The notes: generated by a model from the sequence alone, not told the origin. DNA of 64,000 nt from Marinomonas sp. SBI8L (GCF_001624705.1 NZ_JSEO01000003.1:124001-188000); one strand, 5' to 3'. Shown: positions 46,542-57,613, counted from the stretch's first letter. Program-made: numbers and translations.

Positions 46542-48016
<1,475 letters not shown>

Positions 48017-48077
48017 CCTTTAGACGTTAATCCTTGTTTAACTACTGAATCATTTTATATCTGAGCCTATTTCAATT

Positions 48078-48854
48078 ATGTCTAACATACTGCCAGAATT
48101 TCATATTGTTATCCCTGCCCGTTATGCTTCTCAGCGTTTCCCTAAAAAGTTACTTGCACCCTTGGCAGGTAAACCTGTTTTGCAGTGGGTTTATGAACTA
48201 GCACTTAAAGCCGGTGCGAGTACTGTCGTTATTGCAACAGACCATGAAGATATTTATCGCGCAGTATCTGACTTTGGTGCCAATGTCGTGATGACAAGGG
48301 ATGATCATGAAAATGGTACAGAGCGTCTTGCTGAAGTTGCTCAAATAATGGGATGGCATGATGATGAAATCATCGTCAATGTACAAGGCGATGAACCTTT
48401 ATTGCCTGTTGCCATTATACATGATGCGGTGATTGCACTGGCGAATGATGCCTTAGCTGATATGGCTACCATGGCCTGTCGTATTCAGCATAAAGATGAC
48501 TTTTTTAATGCCAATGTGGTGAAGCTCGTGGTTGATGAAAAAGATCATGCTTTGTATTTTAGCCGAGCGCCTATCCCGTGGGATAGAGATGGCTTTAATC
48601 AGGTTCAAGAATTAAATGAGGCTATGCCTGCTTATCGGCATATAGGGATGTATGTATATAGAGCACGATTATTGTCTGCATATTGTAAAATGCCTATGTC
48701 TCCTCTGGAAAAATGGGAGAAACTAGAGCAATTAAGATTATTGCATCAGGGCGTTAAAATTAAAGTTGCTTATGCCGAGGGGATGCCGCCCCATGGTGTA
48801 GATACAAAAGAGGATTTAGCTAAGTTAAATCGCTTAATAGAAAACCAAGCTTAA
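48078..48854 (+). CDS. kdsB: CMP-Kdo synthetase (3-deoxy-manno-octulosonate cytidylyltransferase)
   Basis: The 258-residue nucleotidyltransferase has 'HIVIPARYASQRFPKKLLAPL' with the CTP-binding loop, 'VVIATDHEDI', 'NVQGDEPLLP' and 'YFSRAPIPWDRD', characteristic of KdsB. It activates Kdo as CMP-Kdo for transfer to lipid A. It completes the four dedicated CMP-Kdo enzymes in one cluster and is 22 bases before gspN. Confidence 0.95.
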   Translation: MSNILPEFHIVIPARYASQRFPKKLLAPLAGKPVLQWVYELALKAGASTVVIATDHEDIYRAVSDFGANVVMTRDDHENGTERLAEVAQIMGWHDDEIIVNVQGDEPLLPVAIIHDAVIALANDALADMATMACRIQHKDDFFNANVVKLVVDEKDHALYFSRAPIPWDRDGFNQVQELNEAMPAYRHIGMYVYRARLLSAYCKMPMSPLEKWEKLEQLRLLHQGVKIKVAYAEGMPPHGVDTKEDLAKLNRLIENQA

Positions 48855-48876
48855 TCTAGGCATAGGGATATCGTAG

Positions 48877-49608
48877 ATGAAGGTTAAAATTTTTCTCTTT
48901 ATCTGGTTTGTTTTAGTCTTTTTGGTTGCGGGTGTTGTGCTTGCTCCTTTGCACTTTTGGCGATCAAGTCTAAATCAAGTTTTAACAGAAGAGGGTGTCC
49001 GTCTTGAACAGTTTGAAGGTCGGTTCTGGCAAGGAAAGGCTAAGTTAAGGATAAATCAGCTTAGAGGGGATATGCTAATTCAATGGAAATTGAATGGCGT
49101 TTTTGAACCAATTGACTTTCAGGTACTGCATAAGGAAATAAAGGCTTGGGGGAGCTTTCAACCTGAAATGGATGAAGCGTCTCTTTGGTTAGATGGTTTA
49201 AGCTTATCTAGTGAACTTTTGAACTCATTTTTAGAGCCTTATAAAGCAAAAGTGTCTGGCGGTAACATAGTGCTGGAAAAATTGTACGGAAAATGGCCCT
49301 ATGTAGAGTCTACACCGAGTAAGTTAAGAGGTAATGGTTACTGGGAAGGTGGGGACCTAGAGTTTGTCGTCTCTAGGCAAAGAGATTCAGTTTCTCTAGA
49401 TAAAGTACTGTTTGAATTGATTAATATTAATTCAATAAACCAACTGAAAGTAACCTCTTTAAAAGGTGTTCCTCTTATAAATGCTGGTGTGAGTCCGCAA
49501 GGTGATGCGGAGTTATCTGTCATGCCTGCTGTATTTGAGCTAATCAACCAGCCATGGACTGGTGATATGGATGCGCCTGTTTTTGTTATGACAGATAAGG
49601 TTTTTTGA
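48877..49608 (+). CDS. gspN: Type II secretion system protein N
   Basis: The 243-residue protein has one N-terminal membrane segment ('FIWFVLVFLVAGVVLAPLHFW') followed by a beta-rich periplasmic domain with 'GRFWQGKAKLRINQLRGDMLIQWKL', the GspN pattern. GspN is an accessory inner-membrane protein of the secretion machine. Here it precedes gspC, whereas in Klebsiella-type operons it lies at the end. Confidence 0.85.
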   Translation: MKVKIFLFIWFVLVFLVAGVVLAPLHFWRSSLNQVLTEEGVRLEQFEGRFWQGKAKLRINQLRGDMLIQWKLNGVFEPIDFQVLHKEIKAWGSFQPEMDEASLWLDGLSLSSELLNSFLEPYKAKVSGGNIVLEKLYGKWPYVESTPSKLRGNGYWEGGDLEFVVSRQRDSVSLDKVLFELININSINQLKVTSLKGVPLINAGVSPQGDAELSVMPAVFELINQPWTGDMDAPVFVMTDKVF

Positions 49609-49677
49609 TATATTAGTAATAACAGTTAGTGTGTAACATATTGATTAAGGTAAGTTTCTAGATAAATTCTTACTTAT

Positions 49678-49708
49678 AAAACTTAATTTAGTAGATAAAT
49701 TAAGTTTT
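49678..49708. other. AT-rich stem-loop between gspN and gspC
   Basis: AAAACTTAATTTA and TAAATTAAGTTTT form a perfect 13-base stem with loop GTAGA. It is all A/T apart from one pair per arm and is not followed by a T run, so it is a weak terminator at most. It may set the ratio between kds-gspN and the main gsp genes. Confidence 0.4.
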
Positions 49709-49748
49709 ACCAAATTGATTTAACAATAATAAGTAGATGAGATAAGTC

Positions 49749-49802
49749 ATGCTAAAAAGAAGCCATCAACAAGAATCTACTTCACCTAAGAGGTGTTGGT
49801 GA
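49749..49802 (+). CDS. Possible 17-residue leader peptide before gspC
   Basis: An ATG at 49749 opens a short frame (MLKRSHQQESTSPKRCW, then stop) whose TGA overlaps the first base of the gspC ATG at 49802 (TGATG). The position suggests translational coupling. There is only a poor ribosome-binding site (GATGAGATAAG) ahead of it. Low confidence. Confidence 0.25.
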   Translation: MLKRSHQQESTSPKRCW

Positions 49803-50653
49803 TGGCTGTGGGCGTCTTACGTATTGAGGCTTGGCTTCGCTATTTAGCTTTATTTAGCTTTGTTAGTCTTTCTGCTTATTCTGCTGCGCAAATTTTTTGG
49901 TCTTTTACACCTATGCCTGAACCAGAGCTGGCAGCTATAGATTTTCGTGCTGCGCAAAATAATAAAGCTCAAGTGAACATGGCTTCATCCTCTTTGTTTG
50001 GCTACCTTGCCGAAGTTGAAGAAAAAGCAGTCGAACCGACTAAAAAAACTAAATTAAAACTGACTCTAAAAGGGGTTATGCCAGCGTTAGAGATGAAAGA
50101 CTCTATGGCTATTATCAGCTCCAGAAGTAAAAAAGATGAAGTTTATCGCATTGATACGCAAATCATTCGAGGTGTTCTTCTTAAAGAAGTATACAGCGAT
50201 CACGTTATTCTGGAGCGTGCTGGTAAGTCTGAATCATTATATTTCGATGAAGATAAATTGCTTACTTTGATAGAGAGTGCAGATAACCAAGCCTTAGCTC
50301 AACAAAAAACAGTACCTGCGAATACAAGAAAGTCAGTCGAAAGTGATGTGGGTACGCTTTCACCCGCAGAAATTCTAGATACCTATGAAGCTTTGTTTGA
50401 AGAAGACCCTAATGCGCTTTTAGCATCTACAGGGTTACGCTCGAATGGTACCTCTTATGAGGTACTTGCATCTAGTTCTCTCATTGCTATGGGTCTAAAA
50501 GCGGGAGATAAAATCGTCGCTGTAAATGGGCAAAGTGTGGGTAATATCGAAAGTGATGCTGGATTAGGTGAATTAGTTCGAAAACAAAGCGTCGCTAATT
50601 TTCAAATCCAACGGGGAAGTCGGACCTTTTCTGTGTCATATCCGATTAAATAA
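49802..50653 (+). CDS. gspC: Type II secretion system protein C
   Basis: Residues about 12-32 form the single membrane helix, followed by a proline-rich linker and the HR domain ('LTLKGVMPALEMKDSMAIISSRSKKDEVYRIDTQI' region), which contacts the secretin. A C-terminal PDZ domain (about 190-283, 'GLKAGDKIVAVNGQ') completes it. AGAGGTG seven bases before the ATG at 49802 sets the start; GTG/TTG codons just upstream are unlikely. It links the inner-membrane platform to GspD and helps choose substrates. Confidence 0.88.
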   Translation: MAVGVLRIEAWLRYLALFSFVSLSAYSAAQIFWSFTPMPEPELAAIDFRAAQNNKAQVNMASSSLFGYLAEVEEKAVEPTKKTKLKLTLKGVMPALEMKDSMAIISSRSKKDEVYRIDTQIIRGVLLKEVYSDHVILERAGKSESLYFDEDKLLTLIESADNQALAQQKTVPANTRKSVESDVGTLSPAEILDTYEALFEEDPNALLASTGLRSNGTSYEVLASSSLIAMGLKAGDKIVAVNGQSVGNIESDAGLGELVRKQSVANFQIQRGSRTFSVSYPIK

Positions 50654-50671
50654 CAATATAAAGGATGGTAG

Positions 50672-52522
50672 ATGTATTCTGTTGTAACGCAAAAACTGCT
50701 TAAGTTAGTTGTATCTCTTTGTTTATTTATTCCTTTGATGGCAATCGGGAAAACTTGGCAAGTTAATTTGCAGCAGGCGGATATTGGGATTTTTATTCGA
50801 CAAGTCGCTGAAATGACAGATAGAAGCTTTATTGTTGATCCTAGAGTAAAGGGTAAAGTGACAGTTATCTCGAATGCGAGTTTGGATGAAGATGCTGTAT
50901 TTCGTTTATTCCTATCCGTACTGACCGTCCATGGTTATGCTGTTTTAGAATCACCTGAAGGTTTTAAAATATTGCCGCAAAATATTGCTAAGCAAGGTGG
51001 ATTGAACTTTGATCCATCAGGCGGTGCGCCAGGTGAGTTAATGGTTACCCGTGTATTAGCGATCAAAAATGCGGTTGCTTCAGAACTTGTTCCTATTTTA
51101 CGTCCACTGATTCCTCAATATGGCCATCTTGCGGCTGTTCCAACAATGAATGCTCTGATTATTAGTGATCATGCAGATAATATCCGCAGTCTAGAAGACT
51201 TAGTTGAGCGTCTTGATAGCACCAACGAAGGTGAAATGACAGTGGTGGCGTTAAAACATGCATGGGCAGGAGATGTCATTACTCTGTTGCAGCAATTGAC
51301 GACAACCACAACGGGCAAAGGGGCAAGATCCAGTGATGTTACCACCATAGTTGCTGATGAAAGAACAAATCGTCTTATCTTAAAAGGTAAACCAGGTGAG
51401 CTTAATCAAATAAAAGATTTGATTATAAAATTGGATATTCCTGCTGAAAAATCAAGTCGACTTCAATATATCCCGCTGCAATACGCTGATGCGACGAAAG
51501 TTGCTGATTTGTTAAAAGGTGTTGTCGGTGATATCGAGAAAAAAGAAGGCTCGGCGCCAGTTTTAACAACAAATATCCAAGCTGATACTGACCTAAATGC
51601 GCTATTAATTAATGCCGAGCCAGGTGTGATGACAGAAATCTATTCTGTATTACAGCGTATTGATGTACCAAGAGCACAGGTTCTAATTGAGGCTGTTATT
51701 GTTGAAATTACTGTGACAGATACAGAAGAGCTGGGTGTACAGTGGTTAATAGGTGGTAATGACGGTTTGAACTCTGGTACAAACTTTACCACTGCAGGTA
51801 CTTCCGTTAGCTCGATTGTGACATCGGTAGGTTCGAACGGTACTAACTCTTTAGCGACGGGTGGTACTGCTATTTTAGGTGATACTAATCTAGGCGCTAT
51901 TATTCAAGCGCTTCAAAGTAAAAGTAACTCCAACCTTTTATCAACGCCAAAAATACTCACCTTAGATAACCAAGAAGCACGTATTCTAGTGGGTGAGACT
52001 AGACCCTTCCAAACAGGGGAGTACTCTGAGAGCAGTAGTAGTACCTTTGTGACGACTTCCCGAGAAGATGTGGGCCTGACCCTTAAAGTGACACCGCATA
52101 TTAACTCGGGTAACGAAGTGAAAATGGAAGTGTTTCAAACAGTTGAATCTGCCTCAGATGAAGCAAGTTCTCTAGGGACTATTACAACAGTACGTGAAGT
52201 AGAAACTGTGGTGATTGCTGGAGATAGGCAAACTATAGTGCTTGGTGGTCTGATTCAAGACAATATTACTGAGTCAAAACAGAAGGTGCCTTTCCTTGGT
52301 GATATTCCTTTTGTAGGGGCCTTGTTTAGAAGTAGTTCATTCACCATTGATAAGAAAAATCTTCTTGTTTTTATTCGTCCTACCATTATTCGTGGTAAAG
52401 CTAATGCTGACAGTGTAACTAATACTCAATACCAAGGCTTTAGGGCGGTTGAGCTTCAAATGAGTGCACCAAGAGAGGGTGGCATTGAAGGTTTGTTTGA
52501 ACCTGAACTATCTGATGAATAA
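50672..52522 (+). CDS. gspD: Type II secretion system secretin
   Basis: The 616-residue protein has a signal peptide, an N0 domain ('VNLQQADIGIFIRQVAEMTDRSFIVDPRVKGKVTVI'), N1-N3 domains ('GAPGELMVTRVLAIKNAVASELVPILRPLIPQYGHLAAVPTMNALIISD', 'DVTTIVADERTNRLILKG') and the secretin C-domain ('LLSTPKILTLDNQEARILVGETRPF', 'VPFLGDIPFVGALFRS'). It forms the outer-membrane channel of the T2SS. It ends in an acidic tail; no pilotin gene is adjacent. Confidence 0.95.
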   Translation: MYSVVTQKLLKLVVSLCLFIPLMAIGKTWQVNLQQADIGIFIRQVAEMTDRSFIVDPRVKGKVTVISNASLDEDAVFRLFLSVLTVHGYAVLESPEGFKILPQNIAKQGGLNFDPSGGAPGELMVTRVLAIKNAVASELVPILRPLIPQYGHLAAVPTMNALIISDHADNIRSLEDLVERLDSTNEGEMTVVALKHAWAGDVITLLQQLTTTTTGKGARSSDVTTIVADERTNRLILKGKPGELNQIKDLIIKLDIPAEKSSRLQYIPLQYADATKVADLLKGVVGDIEKKEGSAPVLTTNIQADTDLNALLINAEPGVMTEIYSVLQRIDVPRAQVLIEAVIVEITVTDTEELGVQWLIGGNDGLNSGTNFTTAGTSVSSIVTSVGSNGTNSLATGGTAILGDTNLGAIIQALQSKSNSNLLSTPKILTLDNQEARILVGETRPFQTGEYSESSSSTFVTTSREDVGLTLKVTPHINSGNEVKMEVFQTVESASDEASSLGTITTVREVETVVIAGDRQTIVLGGLIQDNITESKQKVPFLGDIPFVGALFRSSSFTIDKKNLLVFIRPTIIRGKANADSVTNTQYQGFRAVELQMSAPREGGIEGLFEPELSDE

Positions 52523-52863
52523 CGTATCTGGATAAAGCGTATCTGATTGCTAGGGAGGAAGCTGCGATTAAGTTACCTCTTCTTAGTCTGCTCTTTTAAA
52601 GTATACGAGAAAAAGTGTTACTTTTTCTGAAATGCCGCTTAGGTATTCTTCAAAGACCCGAAGGGCGCGGCCTAGAAACACTGTTTTTACGTCTAGTGCC
52701 TTATTAATGGAATGACTATTAAGTTGCGGCTCTACCATAAATCTAGGCACTTTTATCCACACGCTGAGGTGGGAGGACTTATTCGCAGGTTCCCTAGTAC
52801 TTAAATCCACTTTGATGATAATGTTGGGACTTTCAAAGTCGGTTTACTTATAAAGAGGAATGA
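52523..52863. other. 341-base gap inside the gsp operon
   Basis: Between gspD and the TraF-like gene there is no supported plus-strand gene. I see a stem-loop at 52608-52628 (AGAAAAAGT/ACTTTTTCT, loop GTT) and a long-range AGTGCC/GGCACT pairing. A minus-strand frame of 75 codons (52583-52810, GTG start, no ribosome-binding site) reads like plausible protein but is unsupported. The gap may hold an internal terminator and a new promoter. Confidence 0.4.
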
Positions 52864-54165
52864 ATGGCAAGAAAGCTGTACCTAGTACTAGCGTTTTTTT
52901 ATAGTGCTTTGTGTTTATCTGGACAACCGGTTTATCACCCCATAGGCTCTGCATCGACTTTAGGCTCTGTTACAAATAGCCGTTTTATATCAAGCAGCTT
53001 ATCAAATCCAGCTAGCCCATTTTTAATGTTTGATGAGAATGAAAGTCGTGATAATCCGAGAGGCTTATTTCGTTTTGGTATATTAGGGCCTGGCGGATTT
53101 GGTGCTGAGGTTGGTCAACTTGATTCTTTATCGGACGAGCTTGATGGGCTTGAATCCGTTCTAAATGATACTAGTCTGACGAGTGCTGAAGCGGCTGCTG
53201 CACAGACAAAATATAATGCCTTTTTGAAAAATGCTGGTGAACAGGGCTATATAAAGGTTTCTACTGCTGGCTATGTTCCTGCTTTTCCTATTTTTTATAA
53301 ACATCCTAAATTTGGTACCTTGGCCTTTGATTTGATACTTCAGGGTGAAGGGAAAATGAAAGTGCTTGATGACGATATTGATGTCGTTGTGAGCGGTGGT
53401 AGTACAACTTTGGAAACTGATTCATCTGTCTACTCTAAGACAGCATTGGCTGCCGTATTTGGTGTAGGTTATAGCAAACAAGTATTACGAACTCGGCAGG
53501 GACGCTTAATCTTAGGCTCTAAGTTTAATCTGACTCGAATGAAGCTGGAACGAAGCTTAAGTACGATTGAGAATATAGATAATGATGGTCAGTTTGAGGA
53601 GAGTGAGGCATTTTCGACTAACTATAGTGTTGATCTAGGGGCTATTTGGTTAACTCAGAATGTTTTATATGGTGCTAAAGTCACTAACCTGAATGAGCCT
53701 ACCTATTACTACGATACTTTAGGCGGTGGTTGTGCCGTAAAAACAGGTGCGGCTTTAACCAATTGTAATACTGTTGCGACTTTCGTTAGTTCAAATGATC
53801 TGACCCACGATGAAACTTATGTAGCAAAGCGTCAGTTTAGTATAGAAGCTTCAAGTTCGTTTGCTAATGGGCTTTGGAGTGTGCAATCTAGTTTAGACCT
53901 GAATGCTGTTGTTGATGCTGTCGATGATGAATACCAATGGTTAGTTGTGTCTTCAAGTTATTATGGGGATTTATTGTTACCCGGCTTTCGAGCTGGCTAT
54001 AGCCGCAACCTTGCGGGAACCCAATTAGATTATATTAATCTTGGTTTTACTTTTTTCGATCGGGCTAACTTAGATTTTGGTTGGTCTTTGGATACGGTTA
54101 AAGTTGATGGAAAGTCTTTGCCGAGATCCTTGTTTGTTAATCTAGGGATAGAGTCAGCATTTTAA
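52864..54165 (+). CDS. TraF-like (PF13729-type) outer-membrane protein within the gsp operon
   Basis: The 433-residue protein has a signal peptide (cleaved near 'ALCLSGQP') and then a beta-rich body with 'SASTLGSVTNSRFISSSLSNPAS', 'GYVPAFPIFYKHPKFGTLAFDL' and a C-terminal 'LFVNLGIESAF' ending in Phe, as outer-membrane barrels do. The pattern matches a family automatically labelled 'conjugal transfer protein TraF'; nothing here suggests conjugation. It sits between gspD and gspE, which are normally adjacent, in the same direction. It could be an assembly factor for the secretin or a secretion-linked barrel. Confidence 0.6.
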   Translation: MARKLYLVLAFFYSALCLSGQPVYHPIGSASTLGSVTNSRFISSSLSNPASPFLMFDENESRDNPRGLFRFGILGPGGFGAEVGQLDSLSDELDGLESVLNDTSLTSAEAAAAQTKYNAFLKNAGEQGYIKVSTAGYVPAFPIFYKHPKFGTLAFDLILQGEGKMKVLDDDIDVVVSGGSTTLETDSSVYSKTALAAVFGVGYSKQVLRTRQGRLILGSKFNLTRMKLERSLSTIENIDNDGQFEESEAFSTNYSVDLGAIWLTQNVLYGAKVTNLNEPTYYYDTLGGGCAVKTGAALTNCNTVATFVSSNDLTHDETYVAKRQFSIEASSSFANGLWSVQSSLDLNAVVDAVDDEYQWLVVSSSYYGDLLLPGFRAGYSRNLAGTQLDYINLGFTFFDRANLDFGWSLDTVKVDGKSLPRSLFVNLGIESAF

Positions 54166-54323
54166 AGTGGTTTTATAGGTTAGTATTTTGAGACTTTTTG
54201 TTTTCTTAGGCTGTCTAACCAAGCTTTGTGTTGTTTGAAGCTTGAGTGGTATTTAAATTGATGTAATTGTACTAGGTCTTTGTACTAAAAATGACTCTAG
54301 TCTCTGATTTATAAGGAAGTGTT

Positions 54324-55778
54324 TTGTCGTCATTGCCCTATTCATTCGTTAAACAATCCGGTGTACTGTTAAGGCAGGATGCAGACTTGTGGGTGCTTGT
54401 GCATAAACAGGGAACTGACCTTAAAGCCATTTCAGAGGCGTTAAGAATTTCACCAAAAGAACCGAGAATTGAATGTTTAAGTGACGCTGACTTTGATGAA
54501 GCTGTTGTGCGTTTCTATCAGCAAGAAGGCGGACAATCTTTAGCTATGGCGCAAGGGATTGGTGATGATATGGATTTGGCAAGTGTTGCCGAAGCCTTGC
54601 CAGAAAGTGAAGACCTATTAGAGCGTGAAGGCGATGCGCCTATTATCCGTCTAATCAATGCCATTATGAGTGAAGCGGTAAAAGAAGAAGCTTCAGATGT
54701 GCATATTGAAACCTTTGAAAGACGATTGGTCGTCCGTTTTCGTGTAGATGGTATTCTACGTGAAGTGATAGAGCCAAGGCGAGCATTAGCACCAATGCTA
54801 GTGTCTCGTATTAAAGTCATGGCTAAGCTTGATATTGCAGAGAAACGTGTGCCCCAGGATGGACGCATAGTGCTTAGAATTTCAGGACAAGAAGTGGACG
54901 TGAGGGTATCAACACTGCCTTCATCCCATGGTGAGCGTATCGTAATGCGATTGCTTAATAAGCAGGCGGGACGCTTAGATTTAACCCATTTAGGCATGAA
55001 TGAATCTGATCGTGAGAGGTTGCGAGATGTAATCTCTCATCCCCATGGCATTCTATTGGTAACAGGTCCAACAGGATCTGGTAAAACCACTTCTCTTTAT
55101 GCTTCTTTAGGCTATTTAAACAACGGGCGTCGCAACATTATGACGGTTGAAGATCCTGTTGAATACCATTTAGAAGGTATAGGTCAGACACAGGTTAATA
55201 GTAAAGCTGATATGACTTTTGCCCGCGGGTTAAGGGCGATATTACGTCAAGACCCTGATGTGGTCATGATAGGTGAAATCAGGGATAAAGAAACCGCTGA
55301 AATTGCGGTACAAGCATCTTTAACCGGCCACCTAGTTCTTTCTACTCTTCATACTAATAGTGCGGTCGGAGCCATTACTCGTTTAGAAGATATGGGCGTT
55401 GAGCCTTTCTTATTATCCTCTTCAATTGTGGGTGTTCTATCGCAAAGGTTGGTGCGTAAACTCTGTGATGACTGCAAACAGCCAGTTCAAGCGGATGAAG
55501 CAACTCAGGCCTTATTAGAGGTTGATTCCCCCGTCACTATTTATCATGCAAAAGGTTGCGATAGTTGTTTTGATCAAGGGTATCGCGGCCGTATTGGCCT
55601 TTATGAGTTAATTCTGATTGATGAAGGTGTGAAAACCCTGATTCATAGTCAGGTAGGTGAGCAGGCCATGGAGCAGCATGTGCGACAAACAACTCCTAGC
55701 TTACGACAAGATGGTATGAAGAAGGTAATAGCAGGTAATACCACTGTTGAGGAAGTGCTGCGAGTGTCTCATGGTTGA
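54324..55778 (+). CDS. gspE: Type II secretion system ATPase
   Basis: The 484-residue ATPase has Walker A 'GPTGSGKT' at 248-255, an Asp box, Walker B 'VVMIGEIRDKETAEIAVQASLTGHLVLSTLHTN', and a four-cysteine zinc motif ('LCDDCKQ' and 'GCDSC'). It starts at TTG with AAGGAAG upstream; no better ATG exists before the conserved N-terminal domain. It powers pseudopilus assembly from the cytoplasmic face, bound to GspL. Confidence 0.93.
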   Translation: MSSLPYSFVKQSGVLLRQDADLWVLVHKQGTDLKAISEALRISPKEPRIECLSDADFDEAVVRFYQQEGGQSLAMAQGIGDDMDLASVAEALPESEDLLEREGDAPIIRLINAIMSEAVKEEASDVHIETFERRLVVRFRVDGILREVIEPRRALAPMLVSRIKVMAKLDIAEKRVPQDGRIVLRISGQEVDVRVSTLPSSHGERIVMRLLNKQAGRLDLTHLGMNESDRERLRDVISHPHGILLVTGPTGSGKTTSLYASLGYLNNGRRNIMTVEDPVEYHLEGIGQTQVNSKADMTFARGLRAILRQDPDVVMIGEIRDKETAEIAVQASLTGHLVLSTLHTNSAVGAITRLEDMGVEPFLLSSSIVGVLSQRLVRKLCDDCKQPVQADEATQALLEVDSPVTIYHAKGCDSCFDQGYRGRIGLYELILIDEGVKTLIHSQVGEQAMEQHVRQTTPSLRQDGMKKVIAGNTTVEEVLRVSHG

Positions 55779-55822
55779 TACGAGACATGATTTAGGTTTG
55801 ATGAAGAGAGAGGTTATGACAA

Positions 55823-57025
55823 ATGGCAGCATTTGAATACCTAGCTCTAGATGCTAAAGGTAAGAAGAAAAAAGGCGTTTTAGAAGCCGATAATGAACGC
55901 CATGTTCGTCAAATGTTGCGAGAACAGGGCAAAGTATTACTTGAAATTCACCAAGTAAAAGAGAAGCAAACAAACAGCTTTTTTAGCCCTGGTATCAATA
56001 TTAAAGAAAGGTCTTTGCTCACACGACAGCTAGCCACTTTGATTGATGCAGGCCTTCCCATTGAGGAGGCTTTAACAGGAGTCGCCCAGCAGGCAACCAA
56101 AAATAAAATACGCAGTATGTTGCTTTCCATTCGATCTAAGGTCATGGAAGGTCATAGTTTGGCAGAAGCATTAGCGAGTTACCCTAAAGCCTTTCCAATT
56201 CTGTTTCGAGCCAGTGTTGAGGCAGGTGAACAGTCTGGCCATCTACATGGCGTACTAATGCAACTGGCTGACTTTACTGAAAGGCAAAAACAAAATGCGC
56301 AAAAAATACAAATGGCCATGATGTATCCGGCCATTTTAACTTTTGTAGCGATTGGTATTGTGAGTTTCTTATTGGGCAGTGTGATGCCAGATATCGTTCA
56401 GGTGTTTGATACACAGGGTGCTGAGCTGCCTGGTATTACGCAATTTATGTTGAGCTTGAGCAATCTAATTACAGGTTATGGTGCGCGATTTGTCATAGTT
56501 GTTGCTCTAGTCATTATTTTTTATCTCTGGTTAGTCTCTAAACCTGCTCCTAAGAAAATAAAAGATAAATTAGTACTTAAAATACCCGGTATAAGTAGCT
56601 TGGTAAGAGTGTCTCAAGTGACGCGTTATATTAGTACTTTAGCCATGCTGTCTAGTAGTGGTGTGCCATTGGTAGAAGGTATGAATATCGCGTCTCAAGT
56701 CGTGGATAATCTTGCTATGCAGGATGCTTTGAGAGATTGCCAGCAAAAGGTCAAAGAAGGTGGCAGTTTAGGTAAAGCGTTCGAAGCAACGAAGCTGCTA
56801 CCGCCTATGATGCTGCAACTCATACAAAGTGGTGAGCGAAGTGGAGAGCTAGACCAGATGTTAGCAAGAGCCGCAAGGCAGCAAGAAGATGATACGAATG
56901 CTTGGATAGGTACTTTGGTTGCACTATTTGAGCCACTAATGCTGCTTGTGATGGGCGGAGCTGTGATGATGATAGTCATGGCTATTTTACTGCCAATTAT
57001 GAATATGAACCAATTATTGAATTAA
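55823..57025 (+). CDS. gspF: Type II secretion system inner-membrane platform protein F
   Basis: The 400-residue polytopic protein has two copies of the T2SSF cytoplasmic domain ('LTRQLATLIDAGLPIEEAL' and 'VTRYISTLAMLSSSGVPLVEGM') and three membrane segments near residues 170, 220 and 370. It forms the centre of the assembly platform under the pseudopilus. It lies 44 bases after gspE. Confidence 0.93.
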   Translation: MAAFEYLALDAKGKKKKGVLEADNERHVRQMLREQGKVLLEIHQVKEKQTNSFFSPGINIKERSLLTRQLATLIDAGLPIEEALTGVAQQATKNKIRSMLLSIRSKVMEGHSLAEALASYPKAFPILFRASVEAGEQSGHLHGVLMQLADFTERQKQNAQKIQMAMMYPAILTFVAIGIVSFLLGSVMPDIVQVFDTQGAELPGITQFMLSLSNLITGYGARFVIVVALVIIFYLWLVSKPAPKKIKDKLVLKIPGISSLVRVSQVTRYISTLAMLSSSGVPLVEGMNIASQVVDNLAMQDALRDCQQKVKEGGSLGKAFEATKLLPPMMLQLIQSGERSGELDQMLARAARQQEDDTNAWIGTLVALFEPLMLLVMGGAVMMIVMAILLPIMNMNQLLN

Positions 57026-57103
57026 TAACAAAGCTTATTTGGTGGTTTCCTGCTGTTAAATAAGACGATAAATAACACTCAATACTCGTGATAGGAATGA
57101 TAC

Positions 57104-57571
57104 ATGAATAGAGTTAACCGCAATTTGGCAATGAAAAAACCGCGTTCTAATACGCAAAAGAAAGGCTTTACCTTGCTTGAACTAATGGTGGTCTTAGTTA
57201 TCCTTGGTGCTCTTATTGGTATGGTTGCACCTAATATTCTAGGTCGTTCTGATGATGCCAAAGTGTCAGTTGCTAAGACTCAAATTCGAAACCTTATGTC
57301 AGCTTTAGATTTATATAAATTAGACAATGGAAACTATCCAGCGACGGCGCAAGGCTTAGAAGCTTTGGTAAATAAACCAACAGGTTTTCCAGAAGCGAAG
57401 AACTGGAAGTCGGGTGGCTATGTGAAAAAACTACCTCTAGATCCTTGGGGTAATGATTTTGTTTACATCAGTCCTGGTGCAACCGGTGACTATGATCTGA
57501 TTGCATTAGGCTCTGATGGCCGTGAAGGCGGTGATGAAAACGCAGCTGACTTAAGTCAGGATGACCTTTAA
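57104..57571 (+). CDS. gspG: Type II secretion system major pseudopilin
   Basis: The prepilin cleavage motif 'KKG-FTLLELMVVLVILG' is followed by a helix and the major pseudopilin body with 'GNYPATAQGLEALV', 'PLDPWGNDFVY' and a closing acidic 'GSDGREGG' loop that binds calcium in this family. An AGGAATG ribosome-binding site precedes the ATG at 57104. The leader before the cleavage site is 22 residues, longer than most (a start at Met10 is possible). Confidence 0.95.
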   Translation: MNRVNRNLAMKKPRSNTQKKGFTLLELMVVLVILGALIGMVAPNILGRSDDAKVSVAKTQIRNLMSALDLYKLDNGNYPATAQGLEALVNKPTGFPEAKNWKSGGYVKKLPLDPWGNDFVYISPGATGDYDLIALGSDGREGGDENAADLSQDDL

Positions 57572-57613
57572 GGTCTTGATGTTATTGATATGACTATATT
57601 GAGGAGGGCATAA

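Noticed and set aside
54518-54997. 159-codon minus-strand frame
   Set aside because: It is a shadow of gspE; its composition (rich in Ser, Arg and Ile) is typical of an antisense reading.
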